Origin: Streptomyces sp. NBC_01591
GTDB taxonomy: Bacteria > Actinomycetota > Actinomycetes > Streptomycetales > Streptomycetaceae
Assembly (NCBI RefSeq): GCF_035918155.1
Contig: NZ_CP109327.1
Span: 4,464,001-4,528,000 of the forward strand
Reading direction: 5' to 3'
Length of the DNA: 64,000 bases
A program made the position numbers and the translations under genes. Below, piece by piece: positions 27,487 through 36,673 of this stretch. Positions within the stretch are counted from its first letter, which is position 1; every line of letters starts with the position of its first letter. The notes under the pieces were generated by a model. The model made no database searches and was not told the DNA's origin. It saw only the letters and a program-made list of their open reading frames with translations.

Positions 27487-27986
27487 ATGGAGAACGGGAT
27501 ACGAGTGCTGCGCGGCGCTGACCTGCGCTCCTTCCATAGCAACATGGTGTCGCTATGGGCGGGTGAGGAGCCGGAAAGTTATCCACAGGCGGCGACCCGG
27601 CTCAGGGTCTACACCCGCAGGACCGTCCTCAACGTCGCGATGCTTCTTCGCGACAGCGACATCGCCCGATGCGTCCGTCCGTATCTGCTCGACGCCGAGC
27701 AGGACCTGCGCGCGGGCTACGCCTCGCTCGAACACCGCGTCACCCGGGTGGAGAGCTGCCTCGCCGGAGTCGGCACTGCGCTCCAGGAGCTCGGGCCCGT
27801 CCTCAACCGGATGTCGCACGGCTCGACAGCCTCGACCGGAGGCTGGACGTCACTCATCAGGTCGTCGGCGCCATGAGCGTGCGGCTGGGCCACATGTCCG
27901 AGGACATCGTCCGTCTCGACGGCCGGATGGATGATCTGGCCCGCAACCTGAAGGAGTTGGGCCGCCGCAACAACAAGCAGCGCTGA
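27487..27986 (+). pseudogene. Frameshifted gene, possible phage-antirepressor-like protein
   Basis: From the ATG at 27487 the frame reads ENGIRVLRGADLRSFHSN, then RVYTRRTVLNVAMLLRDSDIARCVRPYLL, a segment recalling the C-terminal part of Bro-N/antirepressor-type proteins (weak, from memory). At about 27815, after VLNRMSH, the sensible sequence moves by one frame to RLDSLDRRLDVTHQVVG and ends at 27986 with a heptad-like coiled coil (MSEDIVRLDGRMDDLARNL). A single indel would restore a 166-aa protein. A DnaA box (27579-27587) lies inside the gene. Confidence 0.45.
27579..27587 (+). promoter_or_regulatory. Single perfect DnaA box
   Basis: TTATCCACA inside the frameshifted gene at 27487-27986; the flanks (AAAGTTATCCACAGGC) match the box at 30823 over 15 of 16 bases. 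Confidence 0.4.
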
Positions 27987-28155
27987 TCCGGCAGGAGCAA
28001 GCAGCACTGATCCGGCGGGAGTTCGCGGCCTTTCGGTGCAGCCGGAAAACGGGTGGTGTCGAAGGGCCGTCCCCGGCACAGTGGTTGGTGCGCACACGCC
28101 GACAGGAACGGCATACGCCGACACGCACGCCACAGGCCGGGAGAGGAGCACGACG

Positions 28156-28218
28156 ATGACCGAGAGTCCGAGTCCGTCGAGTTCCCCGCAGGGCGGACCC
28201 GAGCCGGCACCGGAGTAG
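28156..28218 (+). CDS. Possible 20-residue peptide
   Basis: ATG at 28156 opens a Ser/Pro-rich 20-codon frame (MTESPSPSS... ending PEPAPE) preceded by GGGAGAGGAGCACGACG, a good ribosome site. No conserved family is known to me; it could also be chance in a gap before the tRNA. Confidence 0.3.
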   Translation: MTESPSPSSSPQGGPEPAPE

Positions 28219-28297
28219 TCACCGACGATTCCGCCGTGCCGCTCGGAGCAGACGCCCGGGGCGGCCTTGTCAGCGCATCGCGCGCGGCCGCCCACCC

Positions 28298-28385
<88 letters not shown>

Positions 28386-28417
28386 CCGCAGCAGGCCCAC
28401 ATGCAGGAACAGCAGGT

Positions 28418-28445
28418 ACGGCTGGGAGCAACCGCTCCCAGCCGT
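28418..28445. terminator. Terminator hairpin after tRNA-Ser
   Basis: ACGGCTGGGAGC (28418-28429), loop AACC, and GCTCCCAGCCGT (28434-28445): a perfect 12-bp stem between the tRNA and the convergent HAD gene. Confidence 0.8.
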
Positions 28446-28485
28446 CAGGTGCAACCCGTGTCCGTACTCCTGCTGCTTCCTGCTT

Positions 28486-29292
28486 CTACGAAGACTGGAG
28501 CAGCCGTTCCAGCACCACGGCGATGCCGTCGTCCTCGTTGGACGCGGTGATCTCCTGGGCCACGGCCTTCAGGTCCTCATGGGCGTTGGCCATCGCCACA
28601 CCGTGCCGCGCCCAGGCGAACATCGGGATGTCGTTCGGCATGTCGCCGAAGGCCAGGGTGTCCGCGGCCTTCACGCCCAGCCGGCGCGCGGCCAGCGAGA
28701 GTCCGGTCGCCTTGCTCAGCCCCAGCGGCAGGATCTCCACCACTCCCGGACCGGCCATGACCACGTCCACGAGGTTGCCGACAGCCGCGCGCGCGGCCTT
28801 CGCCAGTTCGTCGTCGTCCAGATCGGGGTGCTGGATGTAGACCTTGTTCAGGGGCGCGGACCACAGCTCGGCCGGGTCCTTCACGAAGACCGCCGGAAGC
28901 GGACCTTCCTGTACGCGGTAGCCGGGGCCGACCATCACTTCGCCGTCGAGCCCGTCACGGCTCGCCGCCAGTGCCAGCGGACCGACCTCGGCCTCGACCT
29001 TGGACAGCGCGAGCCCGGCGAGCTGCCGGTCCAGCGTCAGCGAGGTCAGCAGCTTGCGCTCGCCCGCGTGGTAGACCTGCGCGCCCTGGCCGCAGACGGC
29101 GAGCCCTTCGTAGCCCAGGTCGTCCAGAATGTGCCGGGTCCAGGGGACCGCGCGGCCGGTGACGATGATGTGCGCGGCACCGGCCGCGGCGACCGCGACC
29201 AGTGCCTCACGGGTGCGCTCGGAGACCGTGTCGTCGTTACGCAGCAGCGTGCCGTCGAGATCGGTCGCGACGAGCTTGTACGGGAAGGTCAC
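28486..29292 (-). CDS. HAD-superfamily Cof-type phosphatase
   Basis: 268 aa from the GTG at 29292, which overlaps the stop of serS by 4 bp. Motifs: [24 protein letters not shown], Lys in the GLSKATG segment, and [13 protein letters not shown]. It is a paralogue of the gene at 7973-8839. Coupling to serS suggests expression with the synthetase, but no functional link is known. The open frame extends to 29565, overlapping serS without conservation. Confidence 0.88.
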   Translation of the reverse strand: MTFPYKLVATDLDGTLLRNDDTVSERTREALVAVAAAGAAHIIVTGRAVPWTRHILDDLGYEGLAVCGQGAQVYHAGERKLLTSLTLDRQLAGLALSKVEAEVGPLALAASRDGLDGEVMVGPGYRVQEGPLPAVFVKDPAELWSAPLNKVYIQHPDLDDDELAKAARAAVGNLVDVVMAGPGVVEILPLGLSKATGLSLAARRLGVKAADTLAFGDMPNDIPMFAWARHGVAMANAHEDLKAVAQEITASNEDDGIAVVLERLLQSS

Positions 29293-30578
29293 TTGGCGAC
29301 CGGCTCCAGAACCTCGCGCCCGCCCAGATACGGCCGGAGCACCTCGGGCACCCGTACCGAACCGTCGGCCAGCTGGTGGTTCTCCAGAATCGCCACAATC
29401 GTGCGCGGTACGGCGCAGAGCGTGCCGTTCAGCGTGGACAGCGGCTGGAGGACCTTCTTGCCGTCGCGGGTGTCGCGCATCCGGACGGACAGGCGGCGGG
29501 CCTGGAAGCCGTTGCAGTTCGACGCGGACGTCAGCTCGCGGTACTTGCCCTGCGTCGGGATCCACGCCTCGCAGTCGAACTTCCGGGAGGCCGAGGCACC
29601 CAGGTCGCCGCTGGCGACATCGATCACCTGGAAGGGCAGTTCAAGAGCGGTGAGCCACTGCTTCTCCCAGTCGAGGAGCCTGCGGTGCTCCGCCTCGGCG
29701 TCCGCCGGGTCGACGTACGAGAACATCTCGACCTTGTCGAACTGGTGCACCCGGAAGATGCCCCGGGTGTCCTTGCCGTACGTACCGGCCTCACGGCGGT
29801 AGCAGGGCGAGAAGCCCGCGTAGCGCAGCGGCAGCTTCTCGGCGTCGATGATCTCGTCCATGTGGTACGCGGCGAGCGGGACCTCGGAGGTGCCGACCAG
29901 GTAGTAGTCGTCCTTCTCCAGGTGGTACACGTTCTCCGCGGCCTGGCCGAGGAATCCGGTGCCTTCCATGGCGCGCGGACGGACCAGCGCCGGTGTCAGC
30001 ATCGGGACGAAGCCGGCCTCGGTGGCCTGCGCGATCGCCGCGTTGACGAGGGCGAGCTCCAGCAGCGCGCCGACGCCCGTCAGGTAGTAGAAGCGCGAAC
30101 CGGAGACCTTGGCGCCGCGCTCCATGTCGATGGCGCCGAGCTTCTCGCCGAGCTCCAGGTGGTCCTTGGGCTCGAAGCCCTCGGCCCCGAAGTCACGGAT
30201 CGTGCCGTGGGTCTCCAGGACGACGAAGTCCTCCTCGCCGCCGACCGGCACGTCCTCGTGGACGATGTTGCCGATCCGGAGCATCAGGCTCTTCGCCTCG
30301 GCGTCGGCCTCGTCCTGTGCCGCGTCGGCGGCCTTGACGTCGGCCTTCAGCTGCTCGGCCTTCTTGAGCAGCTCGGCGCGCTCCTCGGGCGAGGCCTTGG
30401 GGATGAGTTTGCCGAGCGCTTTCTGCTCGGAGCGGAGTTCGTCGAAGCGGACACCGGACGACCTGCGCCGCTCGTCGGCGGAGAAAAGGGCGTCGACGAG
30501 CTCGACGTCCTCTCCACGGGCGCGCTGGGAGGCGCGAACACGGTCGGGGTCCTCACGGAGCAGGCGAAGGTCAATCAC
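29289..30578 (-). CDS. serS: Seryl-tRNA synthetase
   Basis: 429 aa, the normal length. The N-terminal long coiled-coil arm ([18 protein letters not shown] to about residue 110) contacts the long variable arm of tRNA-Ser. The class II catalytic core shows motif 2 in [25 protein letters not shown] and motif 3 in [18 protein letters not shown]. Both serine tRNAs of this window are its substrates. Promoter elements would lie in the 660-bp upstream gap that holds the DnaA-box cluster. Confidence 0.97.
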   Translation of the reverse strand: MIDLRLLREDPDRVRASQRARGEDVELVDALFSADERRRSSGVRFDELRSEQKALGKLIPKASPEERAELLKKAEQLKADVKAADAAQDEADAEAKSLMLRIGNIVHEDVPVGGEEDFVVLETHGTIRDFGAEGFEPKDHLELGEKLGAIDMERGAKVSGSRFYYLTGVGALLELALVNAAIAQATEAGFVPMLTPALVRPRAMEGTGFLGQAAENVYHLEKDDYYLVGTSEVPLAAYHMDEIIDAEKLPLRYAGFSPCYRREAGTYGKDTRGIFRVHQFDKVEMFSYVDPADAEAEHRRLLDWEKQWLTALELPFQVIDVASGDLGASASRKFDCEAWIPTQGKYRELTSASNCNGFQARRLSVRMRDTRDGKKVLQPLSTLNGTLCAVPRTIVAILENHQLADGSVRVPEVLRPYLGGREVLEPVAK

Positions 30579-30793
30579 CCCTCCAGGCTACCGGTGTGTA
30601 CTTCCCCAGCTCGAACCGATATTGCCGAGCGTGTCACTTTGCCCTAATTGCCTGAATTGGCAATGCTGGGGGAGATTGTGTGGCTGAAGTCGATCTCGAC
30701 CGTCAATAAAAGGAGCCTACTCCCCTGAATGGGGCAGAAGGCTTCGCTCGTCTTGACGTACCGCTCTTGCCTGAAAGGGCAGTTGAGCGTTGC

Positions 30794-31112
30794 TTGTCCA
30801 CAGGTTCCCGGCGGTCCGAAAGTTATCCACAGGCTGTGAGGAAGATCTGTGGATGTCGGAGAGGGGCATTCCGAAAGTCATGTGATGGCTCGCGGATTCC
30901 CCGTTCAAACCCACTTCAGACGCTCGTTCGGGTGGGAATTGCCCGCCTTGAAGGGTTGATCAATGGAATTGAGGCGACACGGGGTGACCCGGGTGGCCTG
31001 CCGACCTGTGGATGCATCTGGGTCGACTGGAGCAATATGTCGACCATGTCGCGTTGGGGTGTCGACTTGTCCCCAGGTCGAGAGCCACCCCTGTGGATAA
31101 CTCTGTGGATGC
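30794..31112. promoter_or_regulatory. Cluster of seven DnaA-box-like sites
   Basis: The 665-bp gap 30579-31243 between serS and pheA (on the same strand) has no convincing gene. It holds three perfect boxes, TTGTCCACA (30794), TTATCCACA (30823) and TGTGGATAA (31092), and four near-matches: TGTGGATGT (30848), TGTGGATGC (31007), TTGTCCCCA (31067), TGTGGATGC (31104). The gap is also AT-richer than its flanks. This density suggests a DnaA-binding locus such as a titration site or initiator-controlled promoter; oriC itself would have more boxes and lie beside dnaA/dnaN, which are not here. Confidence 0.65.
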
Positions 31113-31243
31113 TGAAAATCGGCAGATAGCACTTGCCATCCCGGCGTGCTGAGCCCCGGGCGCCGACCCGCTCCCGCCCCGCAGGGCGAAACCCGGTCAG
31201 TCCCGGGCGTCGTCGGGATCCGGCCCCGTCAGCCCCGACCCCG

Positions 31244-32179
31244 TCAGCCCCGACCGTCCAGGTTTCTGGCCAGCCAGTCGGAGGCCTCCGTGAACTCCGT
31301 GTCCGACGTCCCCGCCCGCAGCGGCCGTACGTCCTGCACCGCTACGCCGGCCCGCGGGTACGAACCCAGGAACCGCACCTTCGGGCAGATCCGCTTCAGC
31401 CCCATCAACGCCTCGCCGACCCGGCGGTCCGCGATGTGCCCCTCGGCGTCCACCGCGAAGCAGTAGTTCCCGATGCCCGCCCCCGTCGGCCGCGACTGGA
31501 TCAGCATCAGGTTCACGCCGCGCACCGCGAACTCCTGGAGCAGTTCGAGCAGCGCACCGGGGTGGTCCTCGCCCAGCCAGATGACCACCGAGGTCTTGTC
31601 CGCGCCCGTCGGTGCCGCAGGCCGGGCCGGGCGGCCCACCAGGACGAAGCGGGTCTGTGCGTTCACCGCGTCATGGATCTCGGTCACCAGCGGTTCGAGA
31701 CCGTAGGTCGCCGCGGCGAACTCACCGGCGAAGGCGGCGTCGTAACGGCCCTCCTGCACCAGCCGGGCGCCGTCCGCGTTGGAGGCCGCCGACTCCCACA
31801 CGGCGTCCGGGAGGTGAGCTGCCATCCAGTTGCGCACCTGCGGCTGCGCGGCCGGGTGCGCGGTGACCGACTTGATGTCGGACAGCTTGGTACCCGGCCG
31901 CACCAGCAGCGCGAAGGTGATGGAGAGCAGCACCTCGCGATAGATCATCAGCGGCTCGCCGGTGGTCAGCTCGTCGAGCGTCGCGGTGATGCCGCCCTCG
32001 ACGGAGTTCTCGATCGGTACGAGCGCCGCCGCGGCGGCCCCGCTGCGTACCGCGTCGAGCGCCGCCGGTACGGAGACCATCGGGACGAGTTCGCGGGTGG
32101 CGGCTTCCGGGAGCGTACGGAGGGCCACCTCGGTGAAGGTGCCTTCGGGGCCGAGATATGCGTAGCGCGTGGCGGACAT
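31244..32179 (-). CDS. pheA: Prephenate dehydratase
   Basis: Converts prephenate to phenylpyruvate in phenylalanine synthesis. 311 aa: catalytic domain with YLGPEGTFTEVAL, VPIENSVEGG and TRFVLVGR (the conserved Thr-Arg-Phe), then a C-terminal ACT domain with HPGALLELLQEF and LIQSRPTG. The ACT motif usually written ESRP reads QSRP here, a substitution in the phenylalanine-sensing loop. It starts 27 bp after the DyP peroxidase gene on the same strand and may be read from the copper operon as well as its own promoter. Confidence 0.96.
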   Translation of the reverse strand: MSATRYAYLGPEGTFTEVALRTLPEAATRELVPMVSVPAALDAVRSGAAAAALVPIENSVEGGITATLDELTTGEPLMIYREVLLSITFALLVRPGTKLSDIKSVTAHPAAQPQVRNWMAAHLPDAVWESAASNADGARLVQEGRYDAAFAGEFAAATYGLEPLVTEIHDAVNAQTRFVLVGRPARPAAPTGADKTSVVIWLGEDHPGALLELLQEFAVRGVNLMLIQSRPTGAGIGNYCFAVDAEGHIADRRVGEALMGLKRICPKVRFLGSYPRAGVAVQDVRPLRAGTSDTEFTEASDWLARNLDGRG

Positions 32180-32206
32180 ACCGTCACCCTAATGCGCCCC
32201 GGTGGC

Positions 32207-33556
32207 TCAGGACTCCAGCAGCCGCTGCCCCACGTATTCGCCGTCCGCCGCGCCGCCCGGCACCGCGAACAGGCCGCTCGCCTCGTGCCGGATGAACGGC
32301 GACAGGGCGTCGCCCCGGTCCAGCTTGCGCTGCACCGGAACGAACCCGCGCAGCGGATCCGCCTGCCAGCAGATGAACAGCAGACCGGCGTCCGGAGTGC
32401 CGTCCGCCGAGATGCCGTCGTGGTACGAGAAGGGGCGCCGCAGCATGGCCGCACCGCTGTTCTTGTCGGGGGAGGAGATCCGGGCGTGGGCGTTGTCCGG
32501 GATCAGGAGCTTGCCGTCGGGGCCCGCCTTGTCCAGGTCCATCGCGGTGGTCTCGGTGCCACCGCTCAGCGGAGCGCCGTCCTTCTTCCGGCGCCCTATG
32601 ACCTGCTCCTGCCGTTCCACCGGGAGTTTCTCCCAGTCGTCGAGCAGCATCCTGATCCGGCGCACGACCGCGTACGAGCCGCCCGCGAGCCACTCGTACT
32701 TCGCATCGGTCTTCGCATCCGTTCCGTCCGGGACGAAGATCCGGCGGTCGAAGTCGCTCTCGGCCGGTTTCGGGTTGCCGGTGCCGTCGATCTGGCCCAT
32801 CAGATTGCGGGCGGTCATCGGCTGGGCCGTGGCGCCGGGGGCGCGGTTGAAGCCGTTCATCTGCCAGCGGACCCTGGCGGCCGGGGCGGCCTCCTTCTGC
32901 ACGGCACGCAGTGCGTGGAAGGCGACGAGGGCGTCGTCCGCGCCGATCTGGACCCAGAGGTCACCGTTGGAGCGCTCGGCGTCGATGCGGTCGGAGGAGA
33001 AGGGCGGCAGCGGGTCGAGCCCCGGTGGGCGGTGGGCGGTCAGGCCCGTGCGTTCGAAGAAGGTCCGGCCGAAGCCGAAGGTGACGGTCAGCGAGGACGG
33101 CCCGGCATCCAGCGCGATCCCGGTGTCATGGTCCGGGCCGTCCGCCGCGCCGCTCCCGGCGGGCTCGCCGGCCATCAGGCGCTCGGCCGCGGCCGACCAG
33201 CGGCGCATCAGGGCGGCGGCTTCTTTCCTCCCGGCGCCGGGCACCAGGTCGAAGGCGACGAGATGGCCGCGCGCCTGAAGCGGAGTGGTGATCCCCGGTT
33301 GATGTTTCCCGTGAAACATCACCTGGGTGGAGCCGACTGTGGTCAGTGCGGTGGGTTCGTCGGGCCGGGTCGCGGCGTAGCCGGTGGCACCGCCCGCCGC
33401 GCCCAGCACCAGCCCGGTCGCACCGGCCGCGCCCGCGCTGCCGATCAGCCGCCGCCGGGAGATGCCACCGCTGCCAGGCGCGCCGCCACTTCCACTGTCC
33501 CGGCTTCCGCTGCCTGAAGTTTTGCTGCTGTTGTTCGCGCTCACGATCCTGCTCAA
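32207..33556 (-). CDS. dtpA: Tat-exported DyP-type heme peroxidase
   Basis: 449 aa. Twin-arginine signal SRRRLIGSAGAAGATGLVLG after an unusually long Ser/Gly-rich N-terminus. DyP marks are GXXDG as MGQIDGTGNP, a likely proximal heme His in DNAHARIS, and the C-terminal GLLFICWQADPLRGFVPVQ. In S. lividans the DyP DtpA lies in the same copper cluster and is needed to mature the copper oxidase GlxA (recalled from the literature). The start overlaps the CopC-CopD stop by 4 bp. A parS-like sequence lies within the gene (33305-33318). Confidence 0.9.
   Translation of the reverse strand: MSRIVSANNSSKTSGSGSRDSGSGGAPGSGGISRRRLIGSAGAAGATGLVLGAAGGATGYAATRPDEPTALTTVGSTQVMFHGKHQPGITTPLQARGHLVAFDLVPGAGRKEAAALMRRWSAAAERLMAGEPAGSGAADGPDHDTGIALDAGPSSLTVTFGFGRTFFERTGLTAHRPPGLDPLPPFSSDRIDAERSNGDLWVQIGADDALVAFHALRAVQKEAAPAARVRWQMNGFNRAPGATAQPMTARNLMGQIDGTGNPKPAESDFDRRIFVPDGTDAKTDAKYEWLAGGSYAVVRRIRMLLDDWEKLPVERQEQVIGRRKKDGAPLSGGTETTAMDLDKAGPDGKLLIPDNAHARISSPDKNSGAAMLRRPFSYHDGISADGTPDAGLLFICWQADPLRGFVPVQRKLDRGDALSPFIRHEASGLFAVPGGAADGEYVGQRLLES
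33305..33318. other. parS-like site with one mismatch
   Basis: GTTTCCCGTGAAAC differs from the parS consensus at one base (A to C at the sixth position); the next base pair outward (AT...AT) is also symmetric. It lies inside the coding sequence of the DyP peroxidase. Confidence 0.5.
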
Positions 33557-35514
33557 CCGATCTTCACGTTCTTGTCGATGGTCGTCTGATCGATGTCCGA
33601 CGTACGTACGGTCACGGCGACCTTCCAGCTGCCCGCCATCGGGATCTGGACGCCGTCGGCGGTCCAGTGGCCCTCGGCCAGCCGGGACGGGACGACGGGG
33701 AGCGGGCCGATGTCCTTGGACTCCAGGGTGAAGGCGACCTTCACCTCGGGGACGTCCATGGCTTTTCCGTCGGTGCCGTCGATCCAGAGGTGGAGTTCAT
33801 TGACACCGGTGCGGCCGGGGGTGATCTCCATCCGCACCGTTCCCTTGCCGTCCTTGCCGCCCGTGTCGAAGGGCACCTTCATGCTGACCGGGCCTTCGGC
33901 TGCCGAGGCGGTCGCCGCCGTGGAGGCACGGGCCGCTTCTTCCTCGGTACGCGCGGGCTCGGTCGAGGTCAGTACGGTCGTCACCGCCAGCAGCGCCACG
34001 GCGACCCCCACTTCCGCCAGCACCGACCGGCGGAGCCCGGACCGGTCGGGGTCGGCGTCGCGGATCCGCTTCTTCTCGGCGGTGGCCACGGCGGCCTGCT
34101 GCCGGGCGAGTTGGGCCGCCCGTGCGGGGTCCTCGGCCGTGGAGCCCGATGTGTCCGGGACCTCGGCCTTTCCGGACGCCTCCGCAACCGGAGCCCCATG
34201 CTCGTCCTCGGCCTCCGTCGCCGCGCTGCCCCCGCCCGTGATCAGGCGTGCCGTCCAGCGCCGCGAGATCCAGGCGATCCCGACCAGGACGGCGACGAGC
34301 CCCACCTTCACGAGCAGCAGTTGCCCGTATCCGGTGCCGGTGAGCGCGGACCAGGTGCCGACCTGGCGCCAGGACTGGTAGATCCCGGTCGCGACGAGCA
34401 CGATCACGCTGCCGAACGCGATGCCGGAGAAGCGCCGTACGGCCGTCGCATCGATGTCGGGGGTCCGGTAGAGCGCGACCAGCAGGGCCGCGAGACCACC
34501 GAACCAGGCGGCGACGGCCAGCAGATGGAGCACATCGACCGGCATGGCGATGCCGGGCTGGATCCCGGCCGAGGCATGCTCGGCGAGCGCCCACGTACCG
34601 GCAATCCCGGCAGCGATCACCGTGCCGCCGATGGCCAGCCCGAAGGTGAGGTCCTTCTTCTCGCGTGCGTCCTCGCGCTTGGCGTAGGCCCCGAAGAGCA
34701 CGGCGATGAAGAGCGCGGAAGCGCCGAGCAGCAGCAGCCGGGAGACGAGCGCGGCGCCGGGCTTGGTGTCGAGCACGGCCCGCAGACCGTCGAGGTCGAA
34801 GGCGTCCGCGAGCTTCCCGGACCCGGTGTACGGGTTGCGCAGGAGCAGCATGGCCAGGGTGGCGACGGTGAGGGTCATCCAGCCGCGTACGACCAGGCGC
34901 TGCAGGGGACGCGCACCCGCGCCGCGCTGCCAGCAGGCCAGTACGAAGGCGGAGCCGCCGGCCAGCAGGATGAAACCGGCGTACGCGGCGTAGCGCGCGA
35001 TGCCGTAGAGGGTGCCGACGAGGCCGCCCCCTGCCTGGTCCGTCGGCAGCGCCACGGTGGTCTCCGAGGGTGCTCCGACGGAGAAGGTGAAGGCGCCGGA
35101 CACGGGGTGGCTGTCCGCGGAGACGGCCTGCCAGGCGACGGTGTACGTCCCGTCGGGCAGTCCGGTGTGCAGCGATACGCCGTACTTCGCGGTGGAGCCG
35201 CTGCCCAGATCACGTGGGGCGGCGCCGGTGTCGGCGCGTTTGCCGTCGGGGTCCAGGATCCGGATGGAGTCCTCGCTGACGGCGACCTGCTCGGAGAAGC
35301 TGAGCGTGACCTCCTTGGGGGCGGTGTCGACCACCGCCCCGTCCTGCGGATCGCTCCCGGTCAGTGCGGCATGCGCGGACGCGGGGCCCGCGCCTCCCAG
35401 CAACAGGCCGAACACCATGCCGACGAGGGCGGCGAGGAGCGCGGCCGCGGCCAGTGGACGGCGTACTGCGGGAGCAGACGGGGTCGGTCCGAAGTGCGGG
35501 GCGGTGGCTGTCAT
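33553..35514 (-). CDS. CopC-CopD copper resistance/transport fusion protein
   Basis: 653 aa. A signal helix ends at ASAHAAL, placing the copper-binding His of the CopC beta-barrel at the mature N-terminus; the CopC domain runs to about residue 150 (SEQVAVSEDSIRILDPDG). Eight or so membrane helices of a CopD-like domain follow. A low-complexity charged linker and a last helix lead to an extracytoplasmic YtkA-like domain of about 100 residues. Together these bind copper outside and move it across the membrane. Overlaps the DyP gene by 4 bp and lies 14 bp after the PCuAC gene. Confidence 0.9.
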   Translation of the reverse strand: MTATAPHFGPTPSAPAVRRPLAAAALLAALVGMVFGLLLGGAGPASAHAALTGSDPQDGAVVDTAPKEVTLSFSEQVAVSEDSIRILDPDGKRADTGAAPRDLGSGSTAKYGVSLHTGLPDGTYTVAWQAVSADSHPVSGAFTFSVGAPSETTVALPTDQAGGGLVGTLYGIARYAAYAGFILLAGGSAFVLACWQRGAGARPLQRLVVRGWMTLTVATLAMLLLRNPYTGSGKLADAFDLDGLRAVLDTKPGAALVSRLLLLGASALFIAVLFGAYAKREDAREKKDLTFGLAIGGTVIAAGIAGTWALAEHASAGIQPGIAMPVDVLHLLAVAAWFGGLAALLVALYRTPDIDATAVRRFSGIAFGSVIVLVATGIYQSWRQVGTWSALTGTGYGQLLLVKVGLVAVLVGIAWISRRWTARLITGGGSAATEAEDEHGAPVAEASGKAEVPDTSGSTAEDPARAAQLARQQAAVATAEKKRIRDADPDRSGLRRSVLAEVGVAVALLAVTTVLTSTEPARTEEEAARASTAATASAAEGPVSMKVPFDTGGKDGKGTVRMEITPGRTGVNELHLWIDGTDGKAMDVPEVKVAFTLESKDIGPLPVVPSRLAEGHWTADGVQIPMAGSWKVAVTVRTSDIDQTTIDKNVKIG

Positions 35515-35528
35515 GACGAGTCAGTCCC

Positions 35529-35978
35529 TCACTGCTGCTTCGGGTTGTAGGTGGTCTCCTTCACGGGAAGGTCGACCTTTATCGGGTCGGCCTTCTCGAA
35601 GTGCAGTTCCACGGACACCTTCTCGCCCTGCTTGGGCCGCTGCTTGAGTTTCATGAACATGATGTGGTTCCCGCCGCGCTGCAGATCCAGCTTGCCGCCC
35701 GCGGGCACTTCGAAGGACGTCACCATGCGCATCGTCCCGTTCTTCGTCTCGTGGATCGTGACGTCGTCGGAGAGCGTGCTGGTGACGGAGGTGAGCCGGT
35801 CGGACGCCCCGCCGCTGTTCTTCACGACGAGGAATCCGGCCGCCATGTCGCTGACGGGCTGCGGCATGAACGCGCCGGTCACCTTCAGCTCGGGCTTGCT
35901 GTCCGAGGACGAGCAACCCGCCAGCGTCAGCCCCGTGGTGAGGGCGATGACGCCGACGAGGGTGGTGCGGCGGTTCAC
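35529..35978 (-). CDS. ecuC: Copper chaperone PCuAC, lipoprotein
   Basis: 149 aa. Lipobox LAGC after a short hydrophobic signal, so anchored outside the membrane. The Cu(I) motif is present: His in TIHETKNGTMRM, Met about ten residues on, and HIMFM about 20 further, as in H(M)X10MX21HXM. The family hands Cu(I) to Sco or directly to cytochrome c oxidase. Its GTG/ATG region overlaps the Sco stop by 4 bp, which fits the Sco-ECuC pair described in S. lividans. Confidence 0.92.
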   Translation of the reverse strand: MNRRTTLVGVIALTTGLTLAGCSSSDSKPELKVTGAFMPQPVSDMAAGFLVVKNSGGASDRLTSVTSTLSDDVTIHETKNGTMRMVTSFEVPAGGKLDLQRGGNHIMFMKLKQRPKQGEKVSVELHFEKADPIKVDLPVKETTYNPKQQ

Positions 35979-36628
35979 GGGTTCTCCCCCTTGACGATCT
36001 TGGGGAGGTCCTTGGTGTAGTCGTCGGGCGAGGTGTCCTCGCTGTAGACGAGGTAGCCCTTGTCGGTCTTCGGGGAGAACGCGATGACCTGGGACCCGTG
36101 CATCGAGGAGACCGTGCCGTCCTTCTCCTTCTTCGGCGCGTCGATGCCGATGCCGATCTGGCGTGCGCCCGCCTGGATGGTCGGGAAGTCGCCGGTGAGG
36201 CCGATGAAGGAGGTGTCCTGGGACTTGAGCCAGCTGCCGAGCGAGGACGGGGTGTCCCGCTCGGGGTCGGTGGTCACGAAGACGACCTGGAGCTTCTCCT
36301 GGTCTGCCTTGGGCAGCGCCTTCTTGGCGATGGCGATGTTGCTCATGATGAGCGGGCAGACGTCGGGGCAGTTGGTGTAGCCGAAGTAGATCAGGGTCGG
36401 CTTGCCCTTGGTCTGCTCCCGGAGGTCGTACTTCTTGCCGTGGGTGTCGGTGAGGACGAGATCCGGCTTGGTGAACGGCTGGTCCAGGACGGTCGCGGCC
36501 TGGGTCTTCGGCTGGACCGATACGTCGGCGATGGGCTTCTTGGCGCTGTCGTCGCTGCTGCCGCAGGCGGACAGGGTGAGCGCAGCCGCGGCGACGAACG
36601 CCGCGGCCAGCACCGTTTTCTTAGACAT
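35975..36628 (-). CDS. sco: Sco-family copper chaperone, lipoprotein
   Basis: 217 aa with lipobox LSAC and a thioredoxin fold. The copper site is complete: CPDVC in YFGYTNCPDVCPL and the distal His in SSMHGSQVIAFSP. Sco proteins deliver copper to the CuA site of cytochrome c oxidase. Overlaps the PCuAC gene; the YcnI-like gene is 45 bp upstream. Confidence 0.94.
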   Translation of the reverse strand: MSKKTVLAAAFVAAAALTLSACGSSDDSAKKPIADVSVQPKTQAATVLDQPFTKPDLVLTDTHGKKYDLREQTKGKPTLIYFGYTNCPDVCPLIMSNIAIAKKALPKADQEKLQVVFVTTDPERDTPSSLGSWLKSQDTSFIGLTGDFPTIQAGARQIGIGIDAPKKEKDGTVSSMHGSQVIAFSPKTDKGYLVYSEDTSPDDYTKDLPKIVKGENP

Positions 36629-36673
36629 GGAGCACTGGTTCCTGGTGGTCGGTGGGACGTATGGGGCTGTGGA

